A DNA stretch of 64,000 nt from Verrucomicrobiota bacterium. Its GTDB lineage: Bacteria > Verrucomicrobiota > Verrucomicrobiia > Limisphaerales > JADLHS01. The notes below the pieces were generated by a model. It did not search any database and had not been told where the DNA came from. It saw only the letters and a list, made by a program, of their open reading frames with translations. Below are positions 33,874 through 41,541 of the stretch, one piece after another. How positions within the stretch are numbered: the stretch's first letter is position 1; each line of letters begins with the position of its first letter. The stretch spans positions 62,001 through 126,000 of the forward strand of contig JAKQDQ010000090.1 in NCBI GenBank assembly GCA_029573725.1. The letters run 5' to 3'. Both the position numbers and the translations under genes were made by a program.

Positions 33874-34431
33874 ATGTCTGGTTCGACAAACACACTGACT
33901 CGCGAGATGATTCTGAAAGCTTTGCAAGCGCTCTCGGATGAATTGGCGCGGCGCCAGACCACCGGGGAACTCTGCTTGTTCGGCGGCACGGTCATGGTGC
34001 TGGCCTTTTCCGCCCGCCCGTCCACCAAGGATGTGGATGCGATCTTTCAACCGACCCAGGTGATTCGAGAAGCGGCGCGAGAGATTGCCGCCGGCAACAA
34101 TCTGCCCGAGACCTGGTTGAATGACGCGGCCAAGGGATTTGTTTCCACCCGCCACGAAACCATTCAGGGCAGTCTGCCACAATTTCCCCACTTGCGTCTC
34201 ACGATGCCCACGCCGGAATATCTGCTGGCGATGAAATGCATGGCCTCCCGCATTGGCGCGATCGAAGGCGAGGCCGATGACGTGGCCGACATCCGCTTTC
34301 TCATCCGGCATTTGAAACTGACTTCAGCCGCCGCAGTCATGGACATTGTGGCCGGCTATTATCCAAAGAGCCAAATCCCGGTGAAGGCGCAATTTCTGGT
34401 CGAAGGCTTGTTTGCGGAGGGCTTGGTATGA
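33874..34431 (+). CDS. Nucleotidyltransferase-fold protein (DUF6036-like), possible toxin
   Basis: A 185-residue protein with the minimal nucleotidyltransferase pattern: LCLFGGTVMVLAF followed after a short spacer by STKDVDAIF (hG[GS] ... DhD). The middle has MPTPEYLLAMKCMASR and DVADIRFLIRHL, as in DUF6036/AbiEii-like proteins. Such proteins often occur as one half of toxin-antitoxin pairs or in phage-defence islands. The track begins at a ttg (33853); ATG 33874 (MSGSTNTLTREMILKAL) is the better start. It lies about 120 bases after res and overlaps the next small gene by four bases. Toxin role is inferred from family and position only. Confidence 0.65.
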   Translation: MSGSTNTLTREMILKALQALSDELARRQTTGELCLFGGTVMVLAFSARPSTKDVDAIFQPTQVIREAAREIAAGNNLPETWLNDAAKGFVSTRHETIQGSLPQFPHLRLTMPTPEYLLAMKCMASRIGAIEGEADDVADIRFLIRHLKLTSAAAVMDIVAGYYPKSQIPVKAQFLVEGLFAEGLV

Positions 34432-34808
34432 TCCCCAAAACTCTGGCCGCCGTCGCGCAATTTGCGGCGCGCGACGAGTCGTTTGATCTGGCCCTGCGAA
34501 ATTTTCTGGACGGGTTTTATGCCCGCCCGACAGCGGACGCCATTTCTGACGAGCCGGAATGCCTGGCGGACAAGGTGCCGCGACTCGGCGCGGTGAAAGA
34601 CGCTTATCTGGCGGCGACCGCCGAATGGCTGGCGTGGAAGTACGATCTGCCGTTGCCCGCCTGGACACGCGCGGAGCGACGTTCGCTGCGCCGACCCTGG
34701 TTCGCCTCCCCCCTCGATTCCCTGCGTGCGGTGTTGCTTTTGGAAAGTCCCGCCGCGTTCCGGTCGCGAAATCTTTTCGTCAGCGAAAATGCGCTGACCC
34801 GGGCCTGA
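34428..34808 (+). CDS. Small partner protein of the nucleotidyltransferase, possible antitoxin
   Basis: A 126-residue protein that starts within the stop of the nucleotidyltransferase gene (ATGA), so the two are translationally coupled. It has a helical N-terminal part and a conserved-looking end, RRPWFASPLDSLRAVLLLESPAAFRSRNLFVSENALTRA. I remember the pattern PWF..(L)SLRA.LL.ESP.AFR.RN.FV..NAL.R from small proteins next to DUF6036 genes in other bacteria. No helix-turn-helix or catalytic motif is plain. An antitoxin role is a guess from gene order. It ends 17 bases before mpl. Confidence 0.55.
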   Translation: MIPKTLAAVAQFAARDESFDLALRNFLDGFYARPTADAISDEPECLADKVPRLGAVKDAYLAATAEWLAWKYDLPLPAWTRAERRSLRRPWFASPLDSLRAVLLLESPAAFRSRNLFVSENALTRA

Positions 34809-34825
34809 GGGTTGCAATTTCAATT

Positions 34826-36220
34826 ATGTTTTCGGAAATCAAATCAGTTCACTTTGTCGGGATTTGCGGCACGGCGATGGCCTCAGCGGCGGCGGCGTTG
34901 CTGGAGAAAGACTACACCGTCACCGGCTCGGATCAGGCGGTGTACCCGCCGATGTCCACGTTCCTCGCAGAGCGGAAGATCGCCGTGATGGATGGTTATT
35001 CCGAACGCAACCTCGCGCACCAGCCGGACCTGGTCGTCATCGGCAACGCCATTTCGCGCGGCAATCCCGAGGCGGAATACTGTCTCGACCACAAACTGCG
35101 CTTCTGTTCGCTGCCGGATTTGCTCCGGGAATTTTTCCTCCGCGGCAAACGCTGCGTCGTCGTCAGCGGCACGCATGGCAAGACGACGACCACGTCGCTG
35201 CTGGCCTGGGTGTTTGAACACAATGGCCGGAATCCGAGCTTCCTCATTGGCGGCATCCCGACCAATCTCGGCCAGGGCGCGCGGTTCACGGACAGCGAAT
35301 GGTTCATCATCGAGGGTGACGAATACGACACGGCGTTCTTCGACAAGCGCAGCAAGTTCATCCATTACCTCCCCGAGGTCGCCATCGTGAACAATCTCGA
35401 GTTTGATCACGCAGACATTTTCGAGAACCTCGCGGCGGTGCAGAAAACCTTTTCGCATTTCATCCGGCTCGTGCCGCGCAACGGCCTGTTGCTCGGCAAC
35501 GGCGATGACCCCAACCTCGCGCCGTTGCTGAACGTGAATTTCTGCCCAGTGAAGCGCTTCGGCCTTGGCGAGCACAATGCCATCCGCGCCACGAATCTCC
35601 GGCTCGGTCCGACCGCCAGCGAGTTTGAGATTCCCAGCGCGAAGTTTCATCTGAACCTGGTCGGCGAACTCAACGTGCGCAATGCGCTCGCGGTGGTGGC
35701 GGCGGCAAAACACTGCGGGTTGACGAACAAGGAAATCCAGAGCGCGTTCGACACGTTCAAGGGCATCAAGCGCCGCATGGAGGTGCGCGGCATTTCCGGC
35801 GGCGTGACGGTGATTGACGACTTCGGCCATCATCCGACGGCAATCCGCGAGACGTTGCGGGCGTTACGGGTGAAATACGCGAAGGAAAAAATCTGGGCCA
35901 TCTTCGAGCCCCGCAGCAACACGACGCGCCGCAATGTGTTCCAGCAGGAACTGGCGGAGGCGTTCGCGGATGCCGATGGGGTGATCGTTTCGCAGATCGC
36001 GCGATTGGAGTTGCTCCGGCCCGAGGAGCGGTTGAACCCCGGGCAGTTGATGGCGACGCTCCAGGCGGCCGGCAAGAACGCCGCGTATCTGGCCGACGCC
36101 GATGCGATTGTGGCGCACTGCGGCACGCAGGTGCAGCCGGGCGACGTCGTGTGCGTTTTCAGCAACGGCGGCTTCGGGGACATTCACCAGAAGCTGCTCG
36201 CGCGGTTTGAGCGACGCTAG
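34826..36220 (+). CDS. mpl: UDP-N-acetylmuramate:L-Ala-gamma-D-Glu-meso-DAP ligase
   Basis: Mpl attaches the recycled tripeptide L-Ala-gamma-D-Glu-meso-DAP to UDP-MurNAc in peptidoglycan recycling. The 464-residue protein has the Mur-ligase layout: an N-terminal UDP-binding domain (HFVGICGTAMASAAAALLE), the ATP loop VVSGTHGKTTTTSLLAWVFEH, the central DEYDTAFFDKRSKFIHY and NNLEFDHADIF, and the C-terminal VIDDFGHHPTAI and FEPRSNTTRRNVFQ. EYDTAFFDKRSKF is diagnostic for Mpl against MurC. ATG 34826 is inside the longer track frame and fits the family start. It implies meso-DAP peptidoglycan, of interest because peptidoglycan in some PVC bacteria was long doubted. Confidence 0.92.
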   Translation: MFSEIKSVHFVGICGTAMASAAAALLEKDYTVTGSDQAVYPPMSTFLAERKIAVMDGYSERNLAHQPDLVVIGNAISRGNPEAEYCLDHKLRFCSLPDLLREFFLRGKRCVVVSGTHGKTTTTSLLAWVFEHNGRNPSFLIGGIPTNLGQGARFTDSEWFIIEGDEYDTAFFDKRSKFIHYLPEVAIVNNLEFDHADIFENLAAVQKTFSHFIRLVPRNGLLLGNGDDPNLAPLLNVNFCPVKRFGLGEHNAIRATNLRLGPTASEFEIPSAKFHLNLVGELNVRNALAVVAAAKHCGLTNKEIQSAFDTFKGIKRRMEVRGISGGVTVIDDFGHHPTAIRETLRALRVKYAKEKIWAIFEPRSNTTRRNVFQQELAEAFADADGVIVSQIARLELLRPEERLNPGQLMATLQAAGKNAAYLADADAIVAHCGTQVQPGDVVCVFSNGGFGDIHQKLLARFERR

Positions 36221-36223
36221 AGG

Positions 36224-36616
36224 CTAATTTTCGATCAAGATATCCCGGCAGGTGTCGGGGTTGCTCGGATCGTGCGGCACGGTGCTGAAAGCCATCAACA
36301 GCATCGGACCGGGGCCGGTGTTTTGCACGGCGTGGGACACCAACGGCGGCACGGTGAAGCGCATCGCCTGCCCCTCCGGCACGGTCACCTCACGAACCAC
36401 TCCATTCTCGCGTAAGCGGACCAGGGCCGGTCCGATCACCACGAATATTTCCGTGCGGTGCCGGTGAAAATGATTGCCGCGGATGGCGCCGGGGACGGTG
36501 AGCGCCACGTGGCAATTGCGTTGCGCGTGGATTTCCGGCTCGCCAATCGGTTCGATCACCTGGCCGCGTGCGTCGGTGAAGAACGGAATGGTTGCGATGC
36601 TTACCCCCGGGTTCAT
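36224..36616 (-). CDS. Cupin domain protein (WxcM/dTDP-sugar isomerase-like)
   Basis: A 130-residue single cupin. After a beta-strand start (VSIATIPFFTDARGQVIEPIG) come GAIRGNHFHRHRTEIFVVIG, the first cupin motif with its His cluster, and the second motif near VPPLVSHAVQNTGP. The general look is that of WxcM/FdtA-type proteins that act on dTDP- or UDP-sugars, although a simple metal-binding cupin is equally possible. ATG 36616 overlaps the stop of the HAD gene (ATGA), which sets the start; the longer track ORF is antisense shadow. It closes the prfA-4HB-HAD-cupin overlapping run. Confidence 0.7.
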   Translation of the reverse strand: MNPGVSIATIPFFTDARGQVIEPIGEPEIHAQRNCHVALTVPGAIRGNHFHRHRTEIFVVIGPALVRLRENGVVREVTVPEGQAMRFTVPPLVSHAVQNTGPGPMLLMAFSTVPHDPSNPDTCRDILIEN

Positions 36617-37188
36617 GGAGACGTCTGATGCCATTGCCGGACGTCCACCGCTTCCATGCCCGCGGAGCGGATGGCCTGCAACCCCAGTTCCGTGTCCTCG
36701 TACGCGCGGCAGAACTGCGGTGCCACCCCAATGCGCCGCGCCGCTTCCAGGAAAATGTCGGGCGCCGGTTTTTGCTTCGCCACCATCTCGCTGGTCACGA
36801 TGGCCGCAAACCAACCGCGAATGTTCAAATGATCGAGCACCCGGCACACGATGGCCTGCGTCCCGCCGGACGCAACCGCCAGCGGGATTTTGCCCTGATG
36901 CTCCCGGGCGATCGCCACGACCGCGGCAATGGGTTTGATCTGCGTCATCAACGGCAAATAGGCCTCCTCTTTCTCGTGCGCCACGGCAATGTGATCCAGG
37001 GAACGCCCCTGTTCCGCCGCCAGCATTTTAAGAATGTCGCGTGACGGCACTCCACCCAGCGCGTAAAACCGGTCCTCCGGGAACACCAACCCGTGCCGGC
37101 GGATCACCATCTGCCACGCGCGCCAATGGAGCGGCATGGTGTCCGCCAACGTGCCATCACAATCAAAAATCAAGCCCTGGGGGGTCAT
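36613..37188 (-). CDS. HAD family phosphatase (beta-phosphoglucomutase/YqaB-like)
   Basis: A 191-residue HAD hydrolase of subfamily IA. Motif I is IFDCDGTLADTMPLHWRAW with the nucleophile and acid Asp, motif II is ASGGTQ, motif III the Lys in KQKPAPDIFLEAARRIG, and motif IV EDTELGLQAIRSAGM. The helical cap (PEDRFYALGGVPSRDILKMLAAEQG) resembles beta-phosphoglucomutase and fructose-1-phosphatase-type enzymes. It is overlapped at both ends by neighbours (four-helix-bundle gene and cupin), so it is in one transcript with them. The sugar-phosphate substrate is unknown. Confidence 0.85.
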   Translation of the reverse strand: MTPQGLIFDCDGTLADTMPLHWRAWQMVIRRHGLVFPEDRFYALGGVPSRDILKMLAAEQGRSLDHIAVAHEKEEAYLPLMTQIKPIAAVVAIAREHQGKIPLAVASGGTQAIVCRVLDHLNIRGWFAAIVTSEMVAKQKPAPDIFLEAARRIGVAPQFCRAYEDTELGLQAIRSAGMEAVDVRQWHQTSP

Positions 37189-37607
37189 AAGCAGGAGTCA
37201 GAAGTCAGAATTTTTGCCGCGCGGACTTCAAGCAATTTGCCGACTTCAGCAAATCGGGCAACCAGTCCGGTGGTATCATCGCAATTTAAATCCCGCGCGA
37301 GAATGAGAGAGCAACGACCTTCTTCAAGCGAACCCTGGGCGAGGTTCAAAAATCGGGCGTTGTCAGCGCGACTCCGCTTCTTGACGCCTGCCGCGATATT
37401 CGCGGGAATGGCAACCACTGCCCGGCGCAGTTGCGAGGTTGGTCCGCAGGTTCCCTTGCGCGGGAAATTCCCGGTGAACCGGCGAGCAGCAAGCACCAGT
37501 TGATGCGCCTTCTGCCAGACGATGAGTTGCTCAAAACTTCGCGCCGGCGCGCGCTGATCCGCGGGCGTCCCGGCTTCTGGCTTCGGTCTCCTGAATTCTG
37601 AATTCAT
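37185..37607 (-). CDS. Four-helix-bundle protein (S23/IVP family)
   Basis: A 140-residue protein of the 23S-rRNA intervening-sequence protein family. The family pattern is clear: SFEQLIVWQKAHQLVLAARRFT, FPRKGTCGPTSQLRRAVVAIPANIAAG, and LAQGSLEEGRCSLILARDL. These proteins form pentameric helical bundles and their function is unknown; here it lies not in an rRNA gene but between prfA and a HAD phosphatase, overlapping both by four bases. The first 20 residues are variable. Confidence 0.85.
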   Translation of the reverse strand: MNSEFRRPKPEAGTPADQRAPARSFEQLIVWQKAHQLVLAARRFTGNFPRKGTCGPTSQLRRAVVAIPANIAAGVKKRSRADNARFLNLAQGSLEEGRCSLILARDLNCDDTTGLVARFAEVGKLLEVRAAKILTSDSCL

Positions 37608-38683
37608 GCGTTTAACGCCTTGAGTTTTTCCTCCATCTCCTGCGCCATGAGCGGGCCGACCAGCCCGTCGAGATCGCCGTCCATCACGCTGGATAAGTTG
37701 TACAAGGTGACTTCTATGCGGTGGTCCGTGACGCGGTTTTGCGGAAAATTGTAGGTGCGGATTTTCTCGTTGCGCTCCCCGGTGCCCACCTGGCTCCTGC
37801 GATGCGCGGCGTAGCGGGCGTTTTCCTCGGCCAGCTTCGCCTCCAACAAACGCGAGCGCAGCACCGTCATGGCTTTGGCGCGATTCTTCAACTGGGAACG
37901 CTCGTCCGCGCAGCGGACAATCATTCCCGTCGGTTTGTGGATGATCTGCACGGCGGAATCGGTGGTGTTGACGCCCTGGCCGCCCTTGCCCGAAGCACGG
38001 CAGACGTTCACTTCAATTTCGTCGGGTTTGATCTCGACGTCCACCTCCTCGGCTTCCGGCAGGACGGCCACCGTCGCGGTGCTGGTGTGGATGCGGCCTT
38101 GCGCCTCCGTGGCCGGCACCCGCTGGACGCGATGCACCCCGCTCTCGTGCTTGAGCACCTTGTAAACGTCCGGACCGTTGATCTGGAAGACAATTTCCTT
38201 GAAGCCGCCCAGATCGGAGGGGTTGGAATCCAGCGTCTCCACCTGCCAACCCCGCGTCTCGGCATAGCGCGTGTACATCCGATACAGATCGGCGGCGAAC
38301 AGGGCGGATTCCGACCCGCCCGCGCCGGCGCGGATTTCGACAATGGTGTTGCGCGAGTCGGCCGGGTCGGGCGGCACGAGGCCGAAGTGCAGGGTTTGCC
38401 CGAGACGTTGCTCTTCGGCCTCCAACCGGGCCACTTCCTCCCTGGCCAGGAGCGCCAGCTCGGATTCCGCCGGTTCTTCTGCCAGCAACGCCCGGTTGTC
38501 CCGCAAATCGTTCCGGGCCTTCAAGTAGGCCGCGCCCGCCGCGACGAGTTCCTTGAGCCGCGCATATTCCTTCGCCAGCTCCTGCGCCTGTTGCGGATGG
38601 TCAAAAACCCCCGGATCGCTGAGCGAGGCTTCGACCTCGGCAAAGCGCCGGCGGAATTTTTCAATCAACGGTTTGAAATCCAT
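37604..38683 (-). CDS. prfA: Peptide chain release factor 1
   Basis: RF1 ends translation at UAA and UAG. The 359-residue protein has the catalytic GGQ motif in CRASGKGGQGVNTTDSAVQ and the RF1-type recognition loop region VQRVPATEAQGRIHTSTATVAVLPE with PAT (RF2 would have SPF). It also has GERNEKIRTYNFPQNRVTDHRI near the end. ATG 38683 (MDFKPLIEKFRRRF) is the family start; the track ORF reaches further up to 38785 into the rpmE terminator. rpmE lies upstream on the same strand, a common rpmE-prfA order, but a strong hairpin separates them. Confidence 0.96.
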   Translation of the reverse strand: MDFKPLIEKFRRRFAEVEASLSDPGVFDHPQQAQELAKEYARLKELVAAGAAYLKARNDLRDNRALLAEEPAESELALLAREEVARLEAEEQRLGQTLHFGLVPPDPADSRNTIVEIRAGAGGSESALFAADLYRMYTRYAETRGWQVETLDSNPSDLGGFKEIVFQINGPDVYKVLKHESGVHRVQRVPATEAQGRIHTSTATVAVLPEAEEVDVEIKPDEIEVNVCRASGKGGQGVNTTDSAVQIIHKPTGMIVRCADERSQLKNRAKAMTVLRSRLLEAKLAEENARYAAHRRSQVGTGERNEKIRTYNFPQNRVTDHRIEVTLYNLSSVMDGDLDGLVGPLMAQEMEEKLKALNA

Positions 38684-38761
38684 GACCCCAGGGCTGTTTG
38701 CGAACCCGCCCGGCGACCGGCAGCCTGCCGGGTCGGCACAGCGGGCCGACGGGAGAAAACG

Positions 38762-38802
38762 AAACCGCCCGCGTCCGTTGCACACGGCCTCGCGGGCGGT
38801 TT
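38762..38802 (-). terminator. Rho-independent terminator after rpmE
   Basis: A 12-bp perfect stem (AAACCGCCCGCG / CGCGGGCGGTTT) with a 17-base loop. Read on the minus strand it lies 12 bases after the rpmE stop and is followed by TTTCGTTTTC. It would end or weaken transcription from rpmE into prfA. Confidence 0.75.
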
Positions 38803-38814
38803 GGAGAAAGCGCG

Positions 38815-39060
38815 CTATTTCTTTTTCTTCTTGCCGGCTTCAAAGGCGGCCTGGGCGGCGGCGGTCTTGGCGGCCCGTTGCTGAAACTTGTCCACGCGCC
38901 CGGCGGTATCCACAAACTTTTGCTGCCCCGTGTAAAACGGATGACACACGTTGCAAATTCCGACGATGATGGTGGACTTGGTGGAACGCGTCTTGATCAC
39001 GTTGCCACAGGCACATCGAATTTCGGCATCCACATACTTCGGATGAATGTCAACTTTCAT
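38815..39060 (-). CDS. rpmE: 50S ribosomal protein L31
   Basis: An 81-residue L31 beginning [20 protein letters not shown]. Zinc-type cysteines are kept (CAC in RCACGNVI and CNVC in [14 protein letters not shown]), so this is the C+ form used in zinc-replete cells. The [21 protein letters not shown] segment is diagnostic. The C-terminal tail is Ala-rich and ends GKKKKK. ATG 39060 is the start; the track ORF is much longer because no stop occurs upstream in frame. Confidence 0.95.
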   Translation of the reverse strand: MKVDIHPKYVDAEIRCACGNVIKTRSTKSTIIVGICNVCHPFYTGQQKFVDTAGRVDKFQQRAAKTAAAQAAFEAGKKKKK

Positions 39061-39351
39061 AAAAGAGCAGACAAAATAGCAGGCGCGCACCCGCTGACAA
39101 GCGGGAATTTGCGGCAACCGAGGTCCGGCGGCGTTGGGCGCATGCGGAACGCCCGGCGGCTGCCCGGGGGGGCGGCCAGGGACCATGTCAATCGGGCGAC
39201 GCAACACCAGCGAAACGCCCGCGGCACCCGGCGCGCCGCGGTCGGCCCCGGCCCCCGCGCGTGGCTTGGAGTCCTCCGCCGGGGTAAAACATTTTCTTTA
39301 CGCCTGACGGGTTTTTCCGAAACTACCTGCCCGACAACTCGTTGGCAGCCC

Positions 39352-40710
39352 GTGCGGACTCTGTATAACATCCTGTTCCTGTTTGGCTTCATCGTCAGCG
39401 CGCCGTATTACTTTTGGCGGCTTTGGCGGCGCGGCAACTGGGTCCAGGGCTTTGGCGAGCGATTTGCCCAATACGACACCAAATTGAAACAGGCGCTGAC
39501 CAACCGGCAAACGATCTGGTTGCACGCCGTCAGCGTCGGGGAAGTCGGCCTGTGCATCCATCTCATCAAAGCGCTCGAACCGCGTTTGCCCAACGCCAAA
39601 TTTGTCGTCTCGACCACCACGACCACCGGCATGGGCGAATTGAAAAAACGCCTGCCCACCAGCATCAGCAAAATCTACTACCCGATTGATCGGCGCAGTT
39701 ACGTGGCGCGCGCCCAGGCCGTCGTGCATCCCCTGGCCATCGTGCTGGTGGAGGCCGAAATCTGGCCCAATTTCATCTGGCGCGCCCAATCCCAGCGCAC
39801 GCCGCTCTTCCTCGTCAACGCCCGCATGTCGGACCGGTCGTTCCGGCGCTACAAGCGTTACGGTTTTCTCTTTCGTTCCTTGTTCGCCACCTTCACCGGA
39901 GTCGGGGCGCAATCCGCGGCGGATGCGCAACGTCTGCAGGCGATTGGCTGCCGGCCCGAAGCCGTCCGGATCACCGGCAGCTTGAAATTTGATGCCGCGC
40001 AGGCCGGCCCGGCCCATCCCCCCGATGTCCCGGTGCTGCTGGCCCGGGCGGGCGCGCAGGCCGGAGCGCCGATTCTCGTTTGCGGCAGCACGCATGACGG
40101 CGAGGAAGCCTTGCTGGGCAAAATTTTCCTCCGTCTGCGCCAGCAGATTCCCAACCTCTTCCTGGTGCTCGTGCCGCGACATTTCGAGCGCACCTCCGAG
40201 GTGGCGCGTGACCTGCAAGCGCTCAAGCTCCGTTACGTCCTGCGAACGGATTTGTCCACCGCTGGAACCGACGCCCCGCGTCCGGCGGATTGCTTGATCG
40301 TGAACACCACGGGCGAACTCCGCGCGTTTTACGCGCACGCCACCGTCGTGTTTGTCGGAAAAAGCCTGACCGCGCAAGGAGGACAAAACCCGCTTGAACC
40401 CTGCGCGCTCGGCAAAGCGACGGTGTTCGGCCCAAACATGCAAAACTTCCGGGACGTGGTCAGCATGCTGCTGGCCGGACAGGCCGCCCTGCAAGTGGCG
40501 GACGCGCAGACGTTGGAATCCACGCTGGTCCAATTACTGACCCAGCCCCATGCACGGGAACAGCTCGGACAAAAGGGTGCGGCGATCATCCAGAACAACC
40601 GCGGCGCCATTGAGCGCACGGTGGAGATGATCGTTGCGGGTTTGCACGGCAGCGGCCTGTACATCGCGCCGAGGGAATCCGCTCCGACCGCCGCCTCCCT
40701 CTCACATTAG
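39352..40710 (+). CDS. waaA: 3-deoxy-D-manno-octulosonic acid (Kdo) transferase
   Basis: WaaA (KdtA) adds Kdo to lipid IVA in lipopolysaccharide synthesis on the inner face of the inner membrane. The 452-residue GT30 enzyme starts with a membrane anchor (LYNILFLFGFIVSAPYYFWRLWRRGNW), then IWLHAVSVGEVGLCIHLIKAL with the catalytic Glu, STTTTTGMGELKK, VEAEIWPNFIW, VPRHFERTSEVA and a C-terminal GGQNPLEPCALGKATVFGPNMQNF donor-binding part. No ATG fits; GTG 39352 gives the normal family N terminus, whereas the track frame reaches back into prfA. Its presence means a Kdo-containing LPS outer membrane. The end overlaps the convergent pgl by four bases. Confidence 0.93.
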   Translation: MRTLYNILFLFGFIVSAPYYFWRLWRRGNWVQGFGERFAQYDTKLKQALTNRQTIWLHAVSVGEVGLCIHLIKALEPRLPNAKFVVSTTTTTGMGELKKRLPTSISKIYYPIDRRSYVARAQAVVHPLAIVLVEAEIWPNFIWRAQSQRTPLFLVNARMSDRSFRRYKRYGFLFRSLFATFTGVGAQSAADAQRLQAIGCRPEAVRITGSLKFDAAQAGPAHPPDVPVLLARAGAQAGAPILVCGSTHDGEEALLGKIFLRLRQQIPNLFLVLVPRHFERTSEVARDLQALKLRYVLRTDLSTAGTDAPRPADCLIVNTTGELRAFYAHATVVFVGKSLTAQGGQNPLEPCALGKATVFGPNMQNFRDVVSMLLAGQAALQVADAQTLESTLVQLLTQPHAREQLGQKGAAIIQNNRGAIERTVEMIVAGLHGSGLYIAPRESAPTAASLSH

Positions 40711-41432
40711 ACCGTCGGAATATCCGTGAAAACCCGGGTATGCGCGCGCTGTTGCAATACGTGCGCCAGCGGCGTCCGGCCGGTGGGAGCCAAGGACTCC
40801 TGCAACGCGGCCTCTTTGCCGGTCCCGGAAGCAAGCACCCACACCTGCTTGGCCGCCCCGATGACCGGATAGCCCAGCGTGACCCGGATGGGCGGCGGCT
40901 TGGGCGAATTTTCCACCACCCGATAGATCGCGGGATTGGCACGTTCCGCCTCGGTTTCCCGGGGAAACAACGAGGCCACATGTCCATCCTCGCCCATGCC
41001 GAGGAAAACCCAGTCGAACACCGGCTGCCCCGCGGCATCCCGGGGGGCAAACCGTGTGATCTCGGTTTCGGCCTGAACCGCTGCCTGCTGTGGAGGCCAT
41101 TCCCCGCGGATGCGATGGATCTGCTCCGCGGCCAGACCCAGCGGCTGAAAAAAATGCGCGTGCGCCGCGCCATAACTGCTTTCCGGATCGGAAGGCGGCA
41201 CACAACGTTCGTCGGCCCAGAAAAAATGCACGTCCCGCCACGAGAACTGAAACGCGAAAGATTGACGGATGACTTCGGCAAAGAACCTCAGCGTAATGCG
41301 ACCGCCCGAAAGTGCAACGAAGTGCGGCCGCTTTGCCGACGCGCTCTGGGCCAGTTCCTGCAGCCAAAGTTTTGCCACTTCATGCGCCAGTTCATCCGGC
41401 GTGGAAAATTTAATGACCTCAAATCGGTTCAT
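40707..41432 (-). CDS. pgl: 6-phosphogluconolactonase
   Basis: Pgl hydrolyses 6-phosphogluconolactone in the oxidative pentose phosphate pathway. The 241-residue protein belongs to the DevB/Pgl (glucosamine-6-phosphate isomerase-like) family: FVALSGGRITLRFFAEV, HFFWADERCVPPSDPESSYG, FDWVFLGMGEDGHVASLFP with the catalytic His, and GAAKQVWVLASGTGKEAAL. The length is normal. zwf and gnd are not in the window. Confidence 0.92.
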   Translation of the reverse strand: MNRFEVIKFSTPDELAHEVAKLWLQELAQSASAKRPHFVALSGGRITLRFFAEVIRQSFAFQFSWRDVHFFWADERCVPPSDPESSYGAAHAHFFQPLGLAAEQIHRIRGEWPPQQAAVQAETEITRFAPRDAAGQPVFDWVFLGMGEDGHVASLFPRETEAERANPAIYRVVENSPKPPPIRVTLGYPVIGAAKQVWVLASGTGKEAALQESLAPTGRTPLAHVLQQRAHTRVFTDIPTV

Positions 41433-41541
41433 CCGGAACGCAAGTTAGGTTTCACGCGCACTCGCAGCAAGCGCGAAGGGCCTCAAACTTGGCGAACGGG
41501 ACGAAGCGCCGATTGTGGAAGTGATGGACTTCGCTCCGCCG

